Source: Bdellovibrio bacteriovorus
GTDB lineage: Bacteria > Bdellovibrionota > Bdellovibrionia > Bdellovibrionales > Bdellovibrionaceae
DNA: 64,000 bases
Direction: 5' to 3'
NCBI RefSeq assembly: GCF_001592735.1
Contig: NZ_LUKE01000001.1
Location: forward strand, 744,001-808,000
Under the pieces are notes generated by a model that saw only the letters and a program-made list of their open reading frames with translations, did no database searches and was not told the origin of the DNA. The stretch's first letter is position 1; every line of letters begins with the position of its first letter. Shown piece by piece: positions 32,479 through 40,281 of the stretch. A program made the position numbers and the translations under genes.

Positions 32479-34347
32479 ATGGAAAATCAAGACTCACTTA
32501 GCATCCTTAAAAAGCGCAATTATAAAGCGCTCGGCTTACAACTGCTTGTAAGCCTGGGGATCTCTTTGATTCTTGCACAGATAGATTTGCAGTATGTCGA
32601 AAGCTATCTGTACGACCTTCGCGTTCGCAGTAAAGTTATAAACACAACCACCAGCAATATCGAGCTGGTGTACGTCACCCCGGATACAATTCAAAAGCTG
32701 ACTGGATTTCCGGGGGCCGCAAGTCAAGGAACGCTGATTAGCAAAATTTTGGCAGCAGGTCCCAAGGCCATTGTCCTTGATTATGACCTTCAGTCTGCTG
32801 CAGGCTCCGAGGCTGATAAAAAAGCTTTAGAAAATCTGATTGCCAGCAATTCATCTATTTTTGTCGCTGGTAAATCCACTCCGTTTAAGGGCGAAGAAAG
32901 CGAGCTGTTTTTAAAAGCTCCTTTTGAAAAAATCCGCCTGACGCCTTCGCCTCGCACGACGGATTCCGTGAACTTTGCTAAAGACGGCGTTACCCGTCGC
33001 ATGCTTTTGACCTATCAAGGTCGAAAGATGCTCTCATTGCAATTAGCAGAGCTCTACAATCCAGAGATCAAAAGCCTTAACGCCATTCGTGGTCGTTTTG
33101 AGTTTTATGGAACAGATCAGGCGTATGTCGACTTTAACAAAGCCGGCAGCTATCCTTCCACCGCGTTTGAAAACGTGCTAGGTGAAAATTTTGATCCAAG
33201 TCAATACAAAGACAAAATCGTTTTTGTCGGTACGGATTTAAATTTAGATCCGGACGACTATATAAGCAGTCCCTTTGACCGCAAAGTAACAGCGATGACG
33301 CGTATTGAATACCAAGCTAATAGCATCGACACACTTATTAAGAACTCAGCCCCCGTTAAAGTCAGCACCTATGTAAATTGGTTTTTTATTTTTTTAGCTT
33401 CGATCCTGACGTTGCATGTGGTTTTGAATTTAAAGCCGACGAAGGGGCTTTTGATCCTGGTTTCTACTCTAGCGGGATTTATTCTTTTTTGTACCATGGC
33501 TTACTGGGCCTTCCGTTTATGGCTGCCGATGTCGGGGCCCTTGCTTTCGATATTTTTGTGTTATTACTTCTTTATCCCCTATCGTTTGATCATCGAAAAT
33601 CGTCGCAGCTGGGAGTACTATCAAAAGAACAAACTTTTAAGCCAAGTGGAAGAGCTTAAAACGAACTTCATTTCAATGATGTCTCATGATTTAAAAACGC
33701 CGATTGCACGCATTCAAGGCATGTCGGACGTTATTATTGCTGACGGCAATCCCCTAAGCAGCCAACAGCGCGAAGCCGTGGATACGATCAAACATTCCTC
33801 GGACGATCTTTTAAAATTTATCACCGCGATCTTAAACTACGGGAAGATCGAATCTCAAGGCGTGCAACTTCACTTGCAAAGCCGTGACATTAATAATCTG
33901 CTTCAAGAAGTCATCCGTAAGCATGAGTTCTTAGCCAAAGTAAAACGCATTCAAATCGTTTCGGAACTGGAACCTATGTTCCCAGTTCCGGTGGATGCCG
34001 AGCTAATGAAGCAGGTCTTTTCAAACTTGGTGGAAAATGCCATCAAGTACAGCCCTGAAGACACGAAAATCATGGTTTCCAGCGAAGAAAGTGCGACCAA
34101 AGTAGTCGTGCAAGTCGCTGATCAGGGGCCAGGTATTCCTCAGGACGAACTAGCAAATGTATTTATGAAGTTTTTCCGTTCAAAAAACGCCAAAAGCTCT
34201 CCTATCAAGGGTTCGGGGCTGGGCTTGTATCTGGCAAAGTATTTTACGGAGCTTCACCATGGGACGATTATTGTAGAATCTTCCCATGGTCAGGGGGCCA
34301 CATTTACGGTAGAACTACCGATGGAACAAGGGGGCAGTCATGCTTAA
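32479..34347 (+). CDS. CHASE2-domain sensor histidine kinase
   Basis: The 622-residue protein has a transmembrane helix at about 17-36, a CHASE2 extracytoplasmic sensor (about 37-290: ESYLYDLRVRSK, NIELVYVTPDTIQKL, PKAIVLDYDLQ, KDKIVFVGTDLN), three transmembrane helices (about 295-370), HisKA with His403 (MMSHDLKTPIARIQ) and HATPase (FSNLVENAIKYSPEDT, DQGPGIP, GSGLGLYLAKYF). All kinase boxes are intact. The ATG at 32479 is 4 bases after the peptide stop; a TTG directly before it is less likely. Its 3' end overlaps the response regulator by 8 bases, so they form a cognate pair. It may sense the modified peptide or the condition that calls for it (inference). Confidence 0.9.
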   Translation: MENQDSLSILKKRNYKALGLQLLVSLGISLILAQIDLQYVESYLYDLRVRSKVINTTTSNIELVYVTPDTIQKLTGFPGAASQGTLISKILAAGPKAIVLDYDLQSAAGSEADKKALENLIASNSSIFVAGKSTPFKGEESELFLKAPFEKIRLTPSPRTTDSVNFAKDGVTRRMLLTYQGRKMLSLQLAELYNPEIKSLNAIRGRFEFYGTDQAYVDFNKAGSYPSTAFENVLGENFDPSQYKDKIVFVGTDLNLDPDDYISSPFDRKVTAMTRIEYQANSIDTLIKNSAPVKVSTYVNWFFIFLASILTLHVVLNLKPTKGLLILVSTLAGFILFCTMAYWAFRLWLPMSGPLLSIFLCYYFFIPYRLIIENRRSWEYYQKNKLLSQVEELKTNFISMMSHDLKTPIARIQGMSDVIIADGNPLSSQQREAVDTIKHSSDDLLKFITAILNYGKIESQGVQLHLQSRDINNLLQEVIRKHEFLAKVKRIQIVSELEPMFPVPVDAELMKQVFSNLVENAIKYSPEDTKIMVSSEESATKVVVQVADQGPGIPQDELANVFMKFFRSKNAKSSPIKGSGLGLYLAKYFTELHHGTIIVESSHGQGATFTVELPMEQGGSHA

Positions 34348-35860
34348 GGTGTTGGTTGTTGATGACGATCAGGGCTTAAGAATTTCAGTAAAAACCGCGC
34401 TTACGGTCACGCAAAGATTTGCGGTTGATGAAGCTTTCGACGGCGTGAACGCCTTAGAAAAAATCAAAGCCAGCGAAACCAAGTATGATCTAGTGATTCT
34501 TGATGTCGACATGCCTCGCATGAATGGCCTTGAAGCTTTACGCCAGATCAAAGAATTTGATCCCGGCATTATCGCAATCATCATGACCGCTCACGCAACT
34601 CTGAATGACGCCATTCAAGCCGTGAAAGATGGTGCTTATAATTATCTGCCAAAACCGGTGGCCGGTGATGATTTATTGCAACTTATCGATAAAGCCGTGA
34701 ATGCGCACAACTTGATTTCAAATATTGCGGCGTCAGCGCCCGTGATGGTTGAAGCGGGTCGCAAAATCATCGGTAATACTTCGCAAATGCAAAAGGTCTT
34801 CAACATCATTCACCGCCTGGCGAAGGTTGAAACCCCGGTTCTTATTCGTGGTGCTTCGGGTACTGGTAAAGAACTTGTGGCAAAAGCCATTCACTACAAT
34901 TCCGCTCGCAAAGATGAAAAGTTTGTGGCGATCAACTGCTCTGCAATCCCAGAAAATCTTTTTGAATCAGAACTTTTCGGTCACGAAAAAGGTTCTTTCA
35001 CGGGTGCCGATCAACGTAAAATTGGTAAATTCCAATTCGCCGAAGGCGGAACTTTATTCTTAGATGAAGTGGGCGATATGCCGCAATTGATGCAAGTTAA
35101 AATCTTGCGTGTGCTACAAGAAAAAGTATTTACTCCCGTGGGTTCAAATCGTGAATTCCCAACGAATGTTCGTATCATCGCGGCGACAAATCGTCCGTTA
35201 GAAGATATGATCAAAGCCGGCTCTTTCCGTGAAGACTTATTTTATCGTTTGAATGTCGTGCCTATTTTCTTGCCTGCTTTGGCAGAACGCAAAGATGATA
35301 TGGAACATATGGTGAATATATTCATCAAAAAATTCAACGGGACTCACGGAAAACGTATCAATGGGATTGCTCCCGACGCGATGTCTGTTTTGAAAAAACA
35401 CACATGGCCAGGGAACATCCGTGAACTTGAAAACGTGATCGAGCACTGCTTTGTTCTTGAAACTTCCAACATCATCACCATCGCTTCGTTGCCTGAATCA
35501 TTGCTTTTAGCAACCGGCACGAACTTAATCGAAGTGATGGCTGAACAAAATGCACAAGACGTGGCTTCAGCGGGTATTACGGCGGTTTCCCAGGCTCATT
35601 CATTGGGTGATGATAGTGATGAGGATGCCGATTTAGATTCTGCAGATGATGGCGATGAAACCCCAGTTGGCTTTAGCGGCAACCCGGGACTTGATTTCAA
35701 CGCCCAAAAAGAAGCGTTTGAAAAAGAATTTATCATCAAAGCGCTTAAGACTTTCCGCGGACGCATCAACCAAACGGCTTTGCATGCGAACATTCCAAAG
35801 AAAACTCTTTTACGTAAGATCGAAAAATACGGCATCAATGCCAAAGACTATGTGAACTAA
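34340..35860 (+). CDS. NtrC-family sigma-54-dependent response regulator
   Basis: This is a bacterial enhancer-binding protein of 506 residues. A receiver domain comes first (acidic pair VVDDDQ, phospho-acceptor Asp55 in ILDVDMPRMNG, Lys in YLPKPV). The AAA+ domain has Walker A GASGTGKE at 171-178, GSFTGA at 218-223 (a GAFTGA variant contacting sigma-54), Walker B LFLDEVGDM and the arginine region EDLFYRLNVVPIFLP. An unusually acidic linker (GDDSDEDADLDSADDGDE, about 415-432) precedes a Fis-type helix-turn-helix (about 460-500). It overlaps the kinase gene by 8 bases. Its likely target is the sigma-54 promoter at 31045 at the head of the same operon. Confidence 0.93.
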   Translation: MLKVLVVDDDQGLRISVKTALTVTQRFAVDEAFDGVNALEKIKASETKYDLVILDVDMPRMNGLEALRQIKEFDPGIIAIIMTAHATLNDAIQAVKDGAYNYLPKPVAGDDLLQLIDKAVNAHNLISNIAASAPVMVEAGRKIIGNTSQMQKVFNIIHRLAKVETPVLIRGASGTGKELVAKAIHYNSARKDEKFVAINCSAIPENLFESELFGHEKGSFTGADQRKIGKFQFAEGGTLFLDEVGDMPQLMQVKILRVLQEKVFTPVGSNREFPTNVRIIAATNRPLEDMIKAGSFREDLFYRLNVVPIFLPALAERKDDMEHMVNIFIKKFNGTHGKRINGIAPDAMSVLKKHTWPGNIRELENVIEHCFVLETSNIITIASLPESLLLATGTNLIEVMAEQNAQDVASAGITAVSQAHSLGDDSDEDADLDSADDGDETPVGFSGNPGLDFNAQKEAFEKEFIIKALKTFRGRINQTALHANIPKKTLLRKIEKYGINAKDYVN

Positions 35861-35872
35861 TATGTCGACCTT

Positions 35873-35898
35873 AAAGGCCCCTTTTCAGGGGCCTTTTT
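35873..35898 (+). terminator. Rho-independent terminator of the RiPP/two-component operon
   Basis: AAAGGCCCC and GGGGCCTTT pair around a short loop and are followed by T residues. It sits 13 bases after the regulator stop and closes the operon. Confidence 0.85.
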
Positions 35899-36035
35899 CG
35901 TTTTGCAAGAAAAACCACCTTCATTTTTTTCATTTTTCGCGTTGCCTCTAGTTTCCAAATCCCCAAATCACCCCAATATCTAGAGTTGCATAAATATTGA
36001 GCACAACTTTGTTAGGATTTTGTGAGGGAGCCGCA

Positions 36036-36064
36036 TTGACTGGCTTTCCGGGAGTCGGTAATTT
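36036..36064 (+). promoter_or_regulatory. Possible sigma-70-type promoter
   Basis: TTGACT, a 17-base spacer and TAATTT lie 30 bases upstream of the ATG at 36094. The -35 box is good and the -10 box is weak. The rest of 35899-36093 shows nothing else. Confidence 0.4.
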
Positions 36065-36093
36065 CATCAGCTCACCCTTAAGGATACTTTGAG

Positions 36094-36618
36094 ATGACCA
36101 TGAACCCATTGCCTCCCCAGGCATATACGAAAGACATTTTGCTAAAAGCCTATCAATGGCTGATGTTGCAAAATTCTTCTATCAAGGAGATGGCGACGAC
36201 GCCGGACATCCTGGTCAGCTTGTACCTTAAGACCACGCGTGATGGTGAACACGCTTTAGATCGTCCCAGCATTCAAAATTTCAAAAATGAGTTGCGCAGT
36301 TTAGCTGGAATGATGGGCGAATTAGATCGTCCACCACAAGCCGCCCCAGTGACGGCACCTAGCATGCCTTCACCTGCACCTGCACCCGCACCGGCCCCGA
36401 CGCGAATGATGCCTCCGATTATTGAAACTCCCCCGATGACCGCAACCCCCACCGCAGCAGCCACGATTCGCAAAGCGGACCTTTTAGAGCAGCTGGATTC
36501 TTGCAGCCGCACTATGATTCATGAAGTCAAAGAAGAGTTCAATCTCAGTTCCGACGTAGAAGCCTTACGAATGTTGATCAAAGTGGGTTATACGCGCTCT
36601 AAAAACCTTTTGTCTTAG
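36094..36618 (+). CDS. Unknown cytoplasmic protein with Pro/Ala linker
   Basis: The 174-residue protein has a helical N-terminal domain (about 10-75, ILLKAYQWLMLQNSSIKEMA), a Pro/Ala/Met-rich linker (about 82-120, repeated PAPAPA) and a C-terminal helical segment (about 124-172, RKADLLEQLDSCSRTMIHEVK, then LSSDVEALRMLIKVGYTRSKNLL). No signal peptide or known motif is visible. The two helical ends joined by a flexible linker suggest a scaffold or adaptor. AAGGA precedes the ATG. lspA follows 28 bases later on the same strand. Confidence 0.65.
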   Translation: MTMNPLPPQAYTKDILLKAYQWLMLQNSSIKEMATTPDILVSLYLKTTRDGEHALDRPSIQNFKNELRSLAGMMGELDRPPQAAPVTAPSMPSPAPAPAPAPTRMMPPIIETPPMTATPTAAATIRKADLLEQLDSCSRTMIHEVKEEFNLSSDVEALRMLIKVGYTRSKNLLS

Positions 36619-36646
36619 GCCTTTTTCTAAGTATACTGGCGCCGCT

Positions 36647-37153
36647 ATGAAGAAAAAATACATCTGGCTTTTACTGACCTCAGGACTTCTTATTGCTTTA
36701 GATCAAGTCACTAAAGCTTATGTCCACACACATTTTCACTTGGGCGAGTCAGTTCCGGTGATTACAAATTTCTTCAACTTCACCTATGTGCGCAACTTTG
36801 GCGCGGCATTTGGTTTTTTGGCGGAAAGTCATCCTCAATTCCGCGAGATGTTCTTTCTTGCGATGCCACCCATTGCTTTGATTATCATCTTAGGAATTTT
36901 GCGTTCCGTAAAAGAAGATGACACCAAACAGATTTTGGCTTTGTCTTCGATCTTTGGCGGTGCCATCGGAAACTATATTGATCGTTTGCGCTTCCGTTAC
37001 GTGATCGACTTCTTAGACTTCCATCTTTACAACCGTTGGAGCTGGCCCGCCTTTAACATCGCCGACATGGCGATCGTAGGTGGTGTTTGCTTGTTGTTAA
37101 TTTTGATGATGATAGAAAAGAAAAAAGAAAAAGAAGTTTCTAAAGGCGCCTAA
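36647..37153 (+). CDS. lspA: Lipoprotein signal peptidase LspA
   Basis: Signal peptidase II cleaves the signal peptide from diacylglyceryl-modified prolipoproteins in the inner membrane. The 168-residue protein has four hydrophobic segments and the conserved boxes: ALDQVTKAYV, the NFTYVRNFGAAFGFL box, GGAIGNYIDRLRFRYVIDFLDF with one catalytic Asp, and FNIADMAI with the other. Length is typical. It acts after Lgt, whose gene is also in this window, and would process the many lipoproteins encoded here. No strong ribosome-binding site is seen. Confidence 0.95.
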   Translation: MKKKYIWLLLTSGLLIALDQVTKAYVHTHFHLGESVPVITNFFNFTYVRNFGAAFGFLAESHPQFREMFFLAMPPIALIIILGILRSVKEDDTKQILALSSIFGGAIGNYIDRLRFRYVIDFLDFHLYNRWSWPAFNIADMAIVGGVCLLLILMMIEKKKEKEVSKGA

Positions 37154-37167
37154 ACGGCGCCTTTTTT
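37142..37167 (+). terminator. Rho-independent terminator of lspA
   Basis: AAAGGCGCC and GGCGCCTTT pair around TAAAC and run into six T residues. The lspA stop codon lies in the loop. It may also act weakly on the convergent regA-like gene. Confidence 0.85.
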
Positions 37168-37702
37168 ATTTGTTCGGAATGTTCTTACGCAGTTTGCGCT
37201 GCAAGCTTTGACGATGCAGTCCTAATTTCTTGGCCGCTTGAGTGATGTTGCCATCGGAAGTTTGCAAAACATAGTCGATATACTCTCGCTCCATGCGAGC
37301 CAAGGAAATTTCTTGTTCCGGCACGGGTTCTATTTCTGAAGCATCGTTTTCTAAAAAGGCTTTTAAAATCATTTCAACGGTCACCGGCTTGCTGATAAAA
37401 TTATGCGCGCCCAGTTGCATGGCCTTCACTGCAGAAGCCACGCTGCCAAAGCCACTCATCATCACAATTTTTACTTGGGGAAAATGAGACTTTAGCTGTC
37501 GTAAAAATTCCAAACTATTTTCTGAACCTACGCGCAAGTCTAGCAACGCCCAATCGGCAGACTGAACTTGAGCGATTTCGGGGACATTAGAAAATGCTTG
37601 CACCTGCACACCTCGCTCTTGCATTTCCTCGGTCAAAACTTCGCGCAGGCCTTTGTCGTCTTCGACAAGCAATAGGTTTTTGCTTTTTACTTCTAGTACC
37701 AT
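37166..37702 (-). CDS. regA: RegA/PrrA/ActR-type response regulator
   Basis: The 178-residue protein joins a receiver domain (acidic pair LVEDDKG, phospho-acceptor Asp in ALLDLRVG, Lys in FISKPV) directly to a Fis-type helix-turn-helix (ITQAAKKLGLHRQSLQRKLRK), without an AAA+ module. This short layout is that of RegA, PrrA and ActR, global redox regulators. AGGAG precedes the ATG. It lies 9 bases downstream of its RegB-like kinase. Regulation targets cannot be read here. Confidence 0.85.
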   Translation of the reverse strand: MVLEVKSKNLLLVEDDKGLREVLTEEMQERGVQVQAFSNVPEIAQVQSADWALLDLRVGSENSLEFLRQLKSHFPQVKIVMMSGFGSVASAVKAMQLGAHNFISKPVTVEMILKAFLENDASEIEPVPEQEISLARMEREYIDYVLQTSDGNITQAAKKLGLHRQSLQRKLRKNIPNK

Positions 37703-37711
37703 CGTCTTCTC

Positions 37712-38926
37712 CTAATCTTCTAAAGGCAGACGAATCTGCGCCGTCGCGCCTTTTCCAGAGGAGTTATTAAAAATCTTAAACTCGCCGCCACTGGCTTGGG
37801 CCATCATAGATGCGGAATAAAGCCCTAAACCATTGCCATCTACTTTGCTAGTAACAAAGGGCTCCCCCAAACGGGACAAGATTTCTTCAGACAATCCCGT
37901 GCCTCGATCGGTCACTTCTAAATAAGCCCAGCTGTTGTCTTTATAAAGACGCAAATAGACGGTCGCCGTATCAGCCAATGCCTCTTGAGCATTATTTAAA
38001 AGATCAAAAAAGGTGTGCGAAAACGAAAGAACCTGCAAGCGACAAGGCATACTTTCGTTCATGATCATTTTTTCTACCACTGCGGTCGGATTTTCTTTTT
38101 CCCACACTTTAAGCAAGTCCGGAACCAAGCGTTCCAATTCTACATTCTGTAACTCTGCTTGGGACGAACGAGAAAAAACGGAAGCCATATGTTCAAACAC
38201 ACTCACGCATTCATCTAAAGAAACCTTTGCCTTTTCAAACTCTTCGCGAGATGTGTCGATGCCTTCAAGTTTTCTTAAGCCTCGCTCCATACGCAGTTTT
38301 AAAGAATTCATCGGTGTGGCTAACTGATGCGAAAATCCTGCTGTTAACGCCCCCAAGGCTTTAAGACGATCGGCTTGATGTTGACGATCTTGTAAAACGC
38401 GAATGCGCTCTTCATTTTTCGCTAACAAACGGGAAAAATAATGACTGACAAACCACGAAGCCCCCACCAGGACCCACTGTGAAAGAAAGTTTAAAAACAA
38501 TTCCGAATCATCCGTGCCTAACGTAGTTTGCGCATCAAGATAGGTCTCGTATTGAAGAATTCCTAAAAGACCCAAAACCGTCAGACCAAAAATGGGCGAA
38601 GTTTTTTGTCGTAAAAGCATACCGCCTAAGAAAGCATGGATACATAAAATACTGATAAAGGGATTGTTGGCTGAACCACTTACAAACAGCAACCCCGCTG
38701 CCGCCAACAGATCTATATAAAGATTGATTAGGATGTGCTTTTGGCGTGTAGGGCCTTCTTTAGGCCACAAGCCTTGGGCAATAACATTAAAAAGTGCCAG
38801 CAGAACGATGACGGCAATAAAATAAAGAATATTGCGCTTGGGAAGAAAACCCCAATACAGCAGGGGAAGAATCCCTAAGCACATAGAAACAATAGCAATC
38901 CAGCGGAATCGAATTAAGCCAGGCAT
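37712..38926 (-). CDS. regB: RegB/PrrB/ActS-type redox sensor histidine kinase
   Basis: RegB kinases respond to the quinone-pool redox state. The 404-residue product starts with the RegB-like LIRFRWIAI and six hydrophobic segments. The loop GSANNPF (residues 84-90) matches the quinone-binding motif GGxxNPF. The H-box LGALTAGFSHQLATPMNSL (His about 200) resembles the RegB H-box, and the ATPase domain has FDLLNNAQEAL and GNGLGLYSAS. I do not see the regulatory redox cysteine of RegB in the usual place. The ATG at 38926 has AAGGA upstream and fits the family start; a TTG at 38980 would add 18 residues. It is paired with the regA-like gene. Confidence 0.82.
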   Translation of the reverse strand: MPGLIRFRWIAIVSMCLGILPLLYWGFLPKRNILYFIAVIVLLALFNVIAQGLWPKEGPTRQKHILINLYIDLLAAAGLLFVSGSANNPFISILCIHAFLGGMLLRQKTSPIFGLTVLGLLGILQYETYLDAQTTLGTDDSELFLNFLSQWVLVGASWFVSHYFSRLLAKNEERIRVLQDRQHQADRLKALGALTAGFSHQLATPMNSLKLRMERGLRKLEGIDTSREEFEKAKVSLDECVSVFEHMASVFSRSSQAELQNVELERLVPDLLKVWEKENPTAVVEKMIMNESMPCRLQVLSFSHTFFDLLNNAQEALADTATVYLRLYKDNSWAYLEVTDRGTGLSEEILSRLGEPFVTSKVDGNGLGLYSASMMAQASGGEFKIFNNSSGKGATAQIRLPLED

Positions 38927-39011
38927 GAGTCCTTGTAACCTGGGGCCGGCAAAAGCCGCAAGGTTCTTTATGCCCTGCAACCTTAAGATGCGTTTTCATT
39001 TCATTTTCTAG

Positions 39012-39028
39012 ATGCAAATTACTTGCAT
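39012..39028. promoter_or_regulatory. Palindromic operator upstream of the metal-uptake operon
   Basis: ATGCAA-ATTAC-TTGCAT is a perfect 6-base inverted repeat with a 5-base centre and AT-rich flanks, located 43 bases before the first gene of the operon. Size and place fit a Fur-family (Zur or Mur) repressor box, but it does not match the E. coli Zur consensus exactly. It might also affect the divergent regB-like gene. Confidence 0.5.
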
Positions 39029-39070
39029 TTAAAAAATCACGTGTTAAAAGCCCCTTATAAGGAGCTAAAA

Positions 39071-39661
39071 ATGAAAACTTTCATTGCATTACTAGTGGTG
39101 CTGTCGCCTGTTTTAGGATGGACTCACGAAAATCATTCCCCTGTTTCTGATATTATCAATAAATCCCCGGTGTCTTTGGCCACGGTCGCGGCTTTGACTG
39201 ATTTTCATGACGCAAACTTAGGAGCTGTGTGGGGATGGAACTCACAACTGGCGCAAGATGACGTCACCAGCAATATCCTTCATATCGACTCAACAGCTGC
39301 CGCAGCCGTAGCAAAATATGACTGTCACTTTCACAGTCATGGCTCAGAAAATGAAGCCCACTGCCATAATGAAGGCGTCGCCTCATCATCATTAGCTGCA
39401 CCCTCTTCTGTGCATTTTTCGACTGAAGATCTTGTGACCGCTTTGACGAGCGCGCTCGATATTTTTAATCGCAAAGTGTCTGCCGTTGAAAACTTAACCG
39501 CGATCAAAACATGGCAATCGGCAGAGCAAATTTTTGTTCACTTAAATTATCAAGCAGGCACCTCTAACGGCGTTTCTTACTACATGTGCCACATTCACCA
39601 CGGAGCCGAAATTGACTGTCATCGCAGTCTAAATCCCGGCCCCCAAGAGCCTGTATTTTAA
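39071..39661 (+). CDS. Exported His/Cys-rich putative metal-binding protein
   Basis: The 196-residue product has a signal peptide (MKTFIALLVVLSPVLG). Two similar clusters stand out: CHFHSHGSENEAHCH at 85-99 and CHIHHGAEIDCH at 173-184. Each has the form Cys-His-x-His-(x)-His-Gly, an acidic residue, then Cys-His, strongly suggesting zinc or copper binding. I recognise no family. AAGGAG precedes the ATG at 39071; the open frame reaches to 39023 but without a good start. It heads an operon with ZnuABC-like transport genes, so a periplasmic metal chaperone or sensor is likely. Confidence 0.78.
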   Translation: MKTFIALLVVLSPVLGWTHENHSPVSDIINKSPVSLATVAALTDFHDANLGAVWGWNSQLAQDDVTSNILHIDSTAAAAVAKYDCHFHSHGSENEAHCHNEGVASSSLAAPSSVHFSTEDLVTALTSALDIFNRKVSAVENLTAIKTWQSAEQIFVHLNYQAGTSNGVSYYMCHIHHGAEIDCHRSLNPGPQEPVF

Positions 39662-39672
39662 GAAGGTTTTTT

Positions 39673-40281
39673 ATGAAGTTATTTATTTTGATCTTCAGTG
39701 TATTGACGTTAAGTGCTTGTGGCGGCGGATACAACCCCGACAAAGCCGTTAAAGAAAATGCCCGCACCGTGGGAGCCTCCACTTATGAGGAACTTTCGGC
39801 CTCCAAGTGGCGCATGACGGATTTGCTTAAAGATATTTCATCAGGCGCTAACTTTGAAGTCACCTTTACACTGGCCGATAATGGAAGCGTCACCGTGCAT
39901 ACTTTTGCAAATTCCGCTTTAGGTGACGGCGTGAATATTCAATTTACGCGAATAGCCTCTGCTCTGAATGTGACGGTTAGCGCGGGCACTCAAGTCCAAG
40001 ACTGGAGCAGCTATTTTTCAAATGTGGACGCCAGTCAGCCCATGACGTTCACTTTTGACGTTCATAACAATGAACGCCCCGCGCATGTTTTAGTTTGGCA
40101 GGGTCCAAAAAATGCTAGCCTGAACCATCGCAACACCCTTTATAATAGCGCCGAAGACAGTGTGGATTTAGGATTTGCAGGTTCCCCCGGGAACGGCACC
40201 TCAAGATACTGGGGAATTTCTTTTACCGACGCTGATATAACCAACGCTTTGAGTTCCACACCTCAGGAGACGCACGAATGA
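39673..40281 (+). CDS. Lipoprotein of unknown function in the metal-uptake operon
   Basis: The 202-residue product is a predicted lipoprotein with lipobox TLSAC (Cys at 16) followed by GGG. The mature part is strand-rich (SKWRMTDLLKD, FEVTFTLADNGSVTVHTF) with no recognised family. It contains scattered His residues, such as in HVLVWQGPKNASLNHRN, but no clear metal motif. It lies 11 bases after the His/Cys-rich gene and overlaps the barrel gene by 4 bases (ATGA), so it is translationally coupled to it and is likely part of an envelope metal-acquisition assembly. Confidence 0.72.
   Translation: MKLFILIFSVLTLSACGGGYNPDKAVKENARTVGASTYEELSASKWRMTDLLKDISSGANFEVTFTLADNGSVTVHTFANSALGDGVNIQFTRIASALNVTVSAGTQVQDWSSYFSNVDASQPMTFTFDVHNNERPAHVLVWQGPKNASLNHRNTLYNSAEDSVDLGFAGSPGNGTSRYWGISFTDADITNALSSTPQETHE

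Noticed and set aside
39023-39070. Extended start of the His/Cys-rich protein
   Set aside because: The frame starts with a TTG inside the palindrome and would bury the signal peptide; the ATG at 39071 has AAGGAG.
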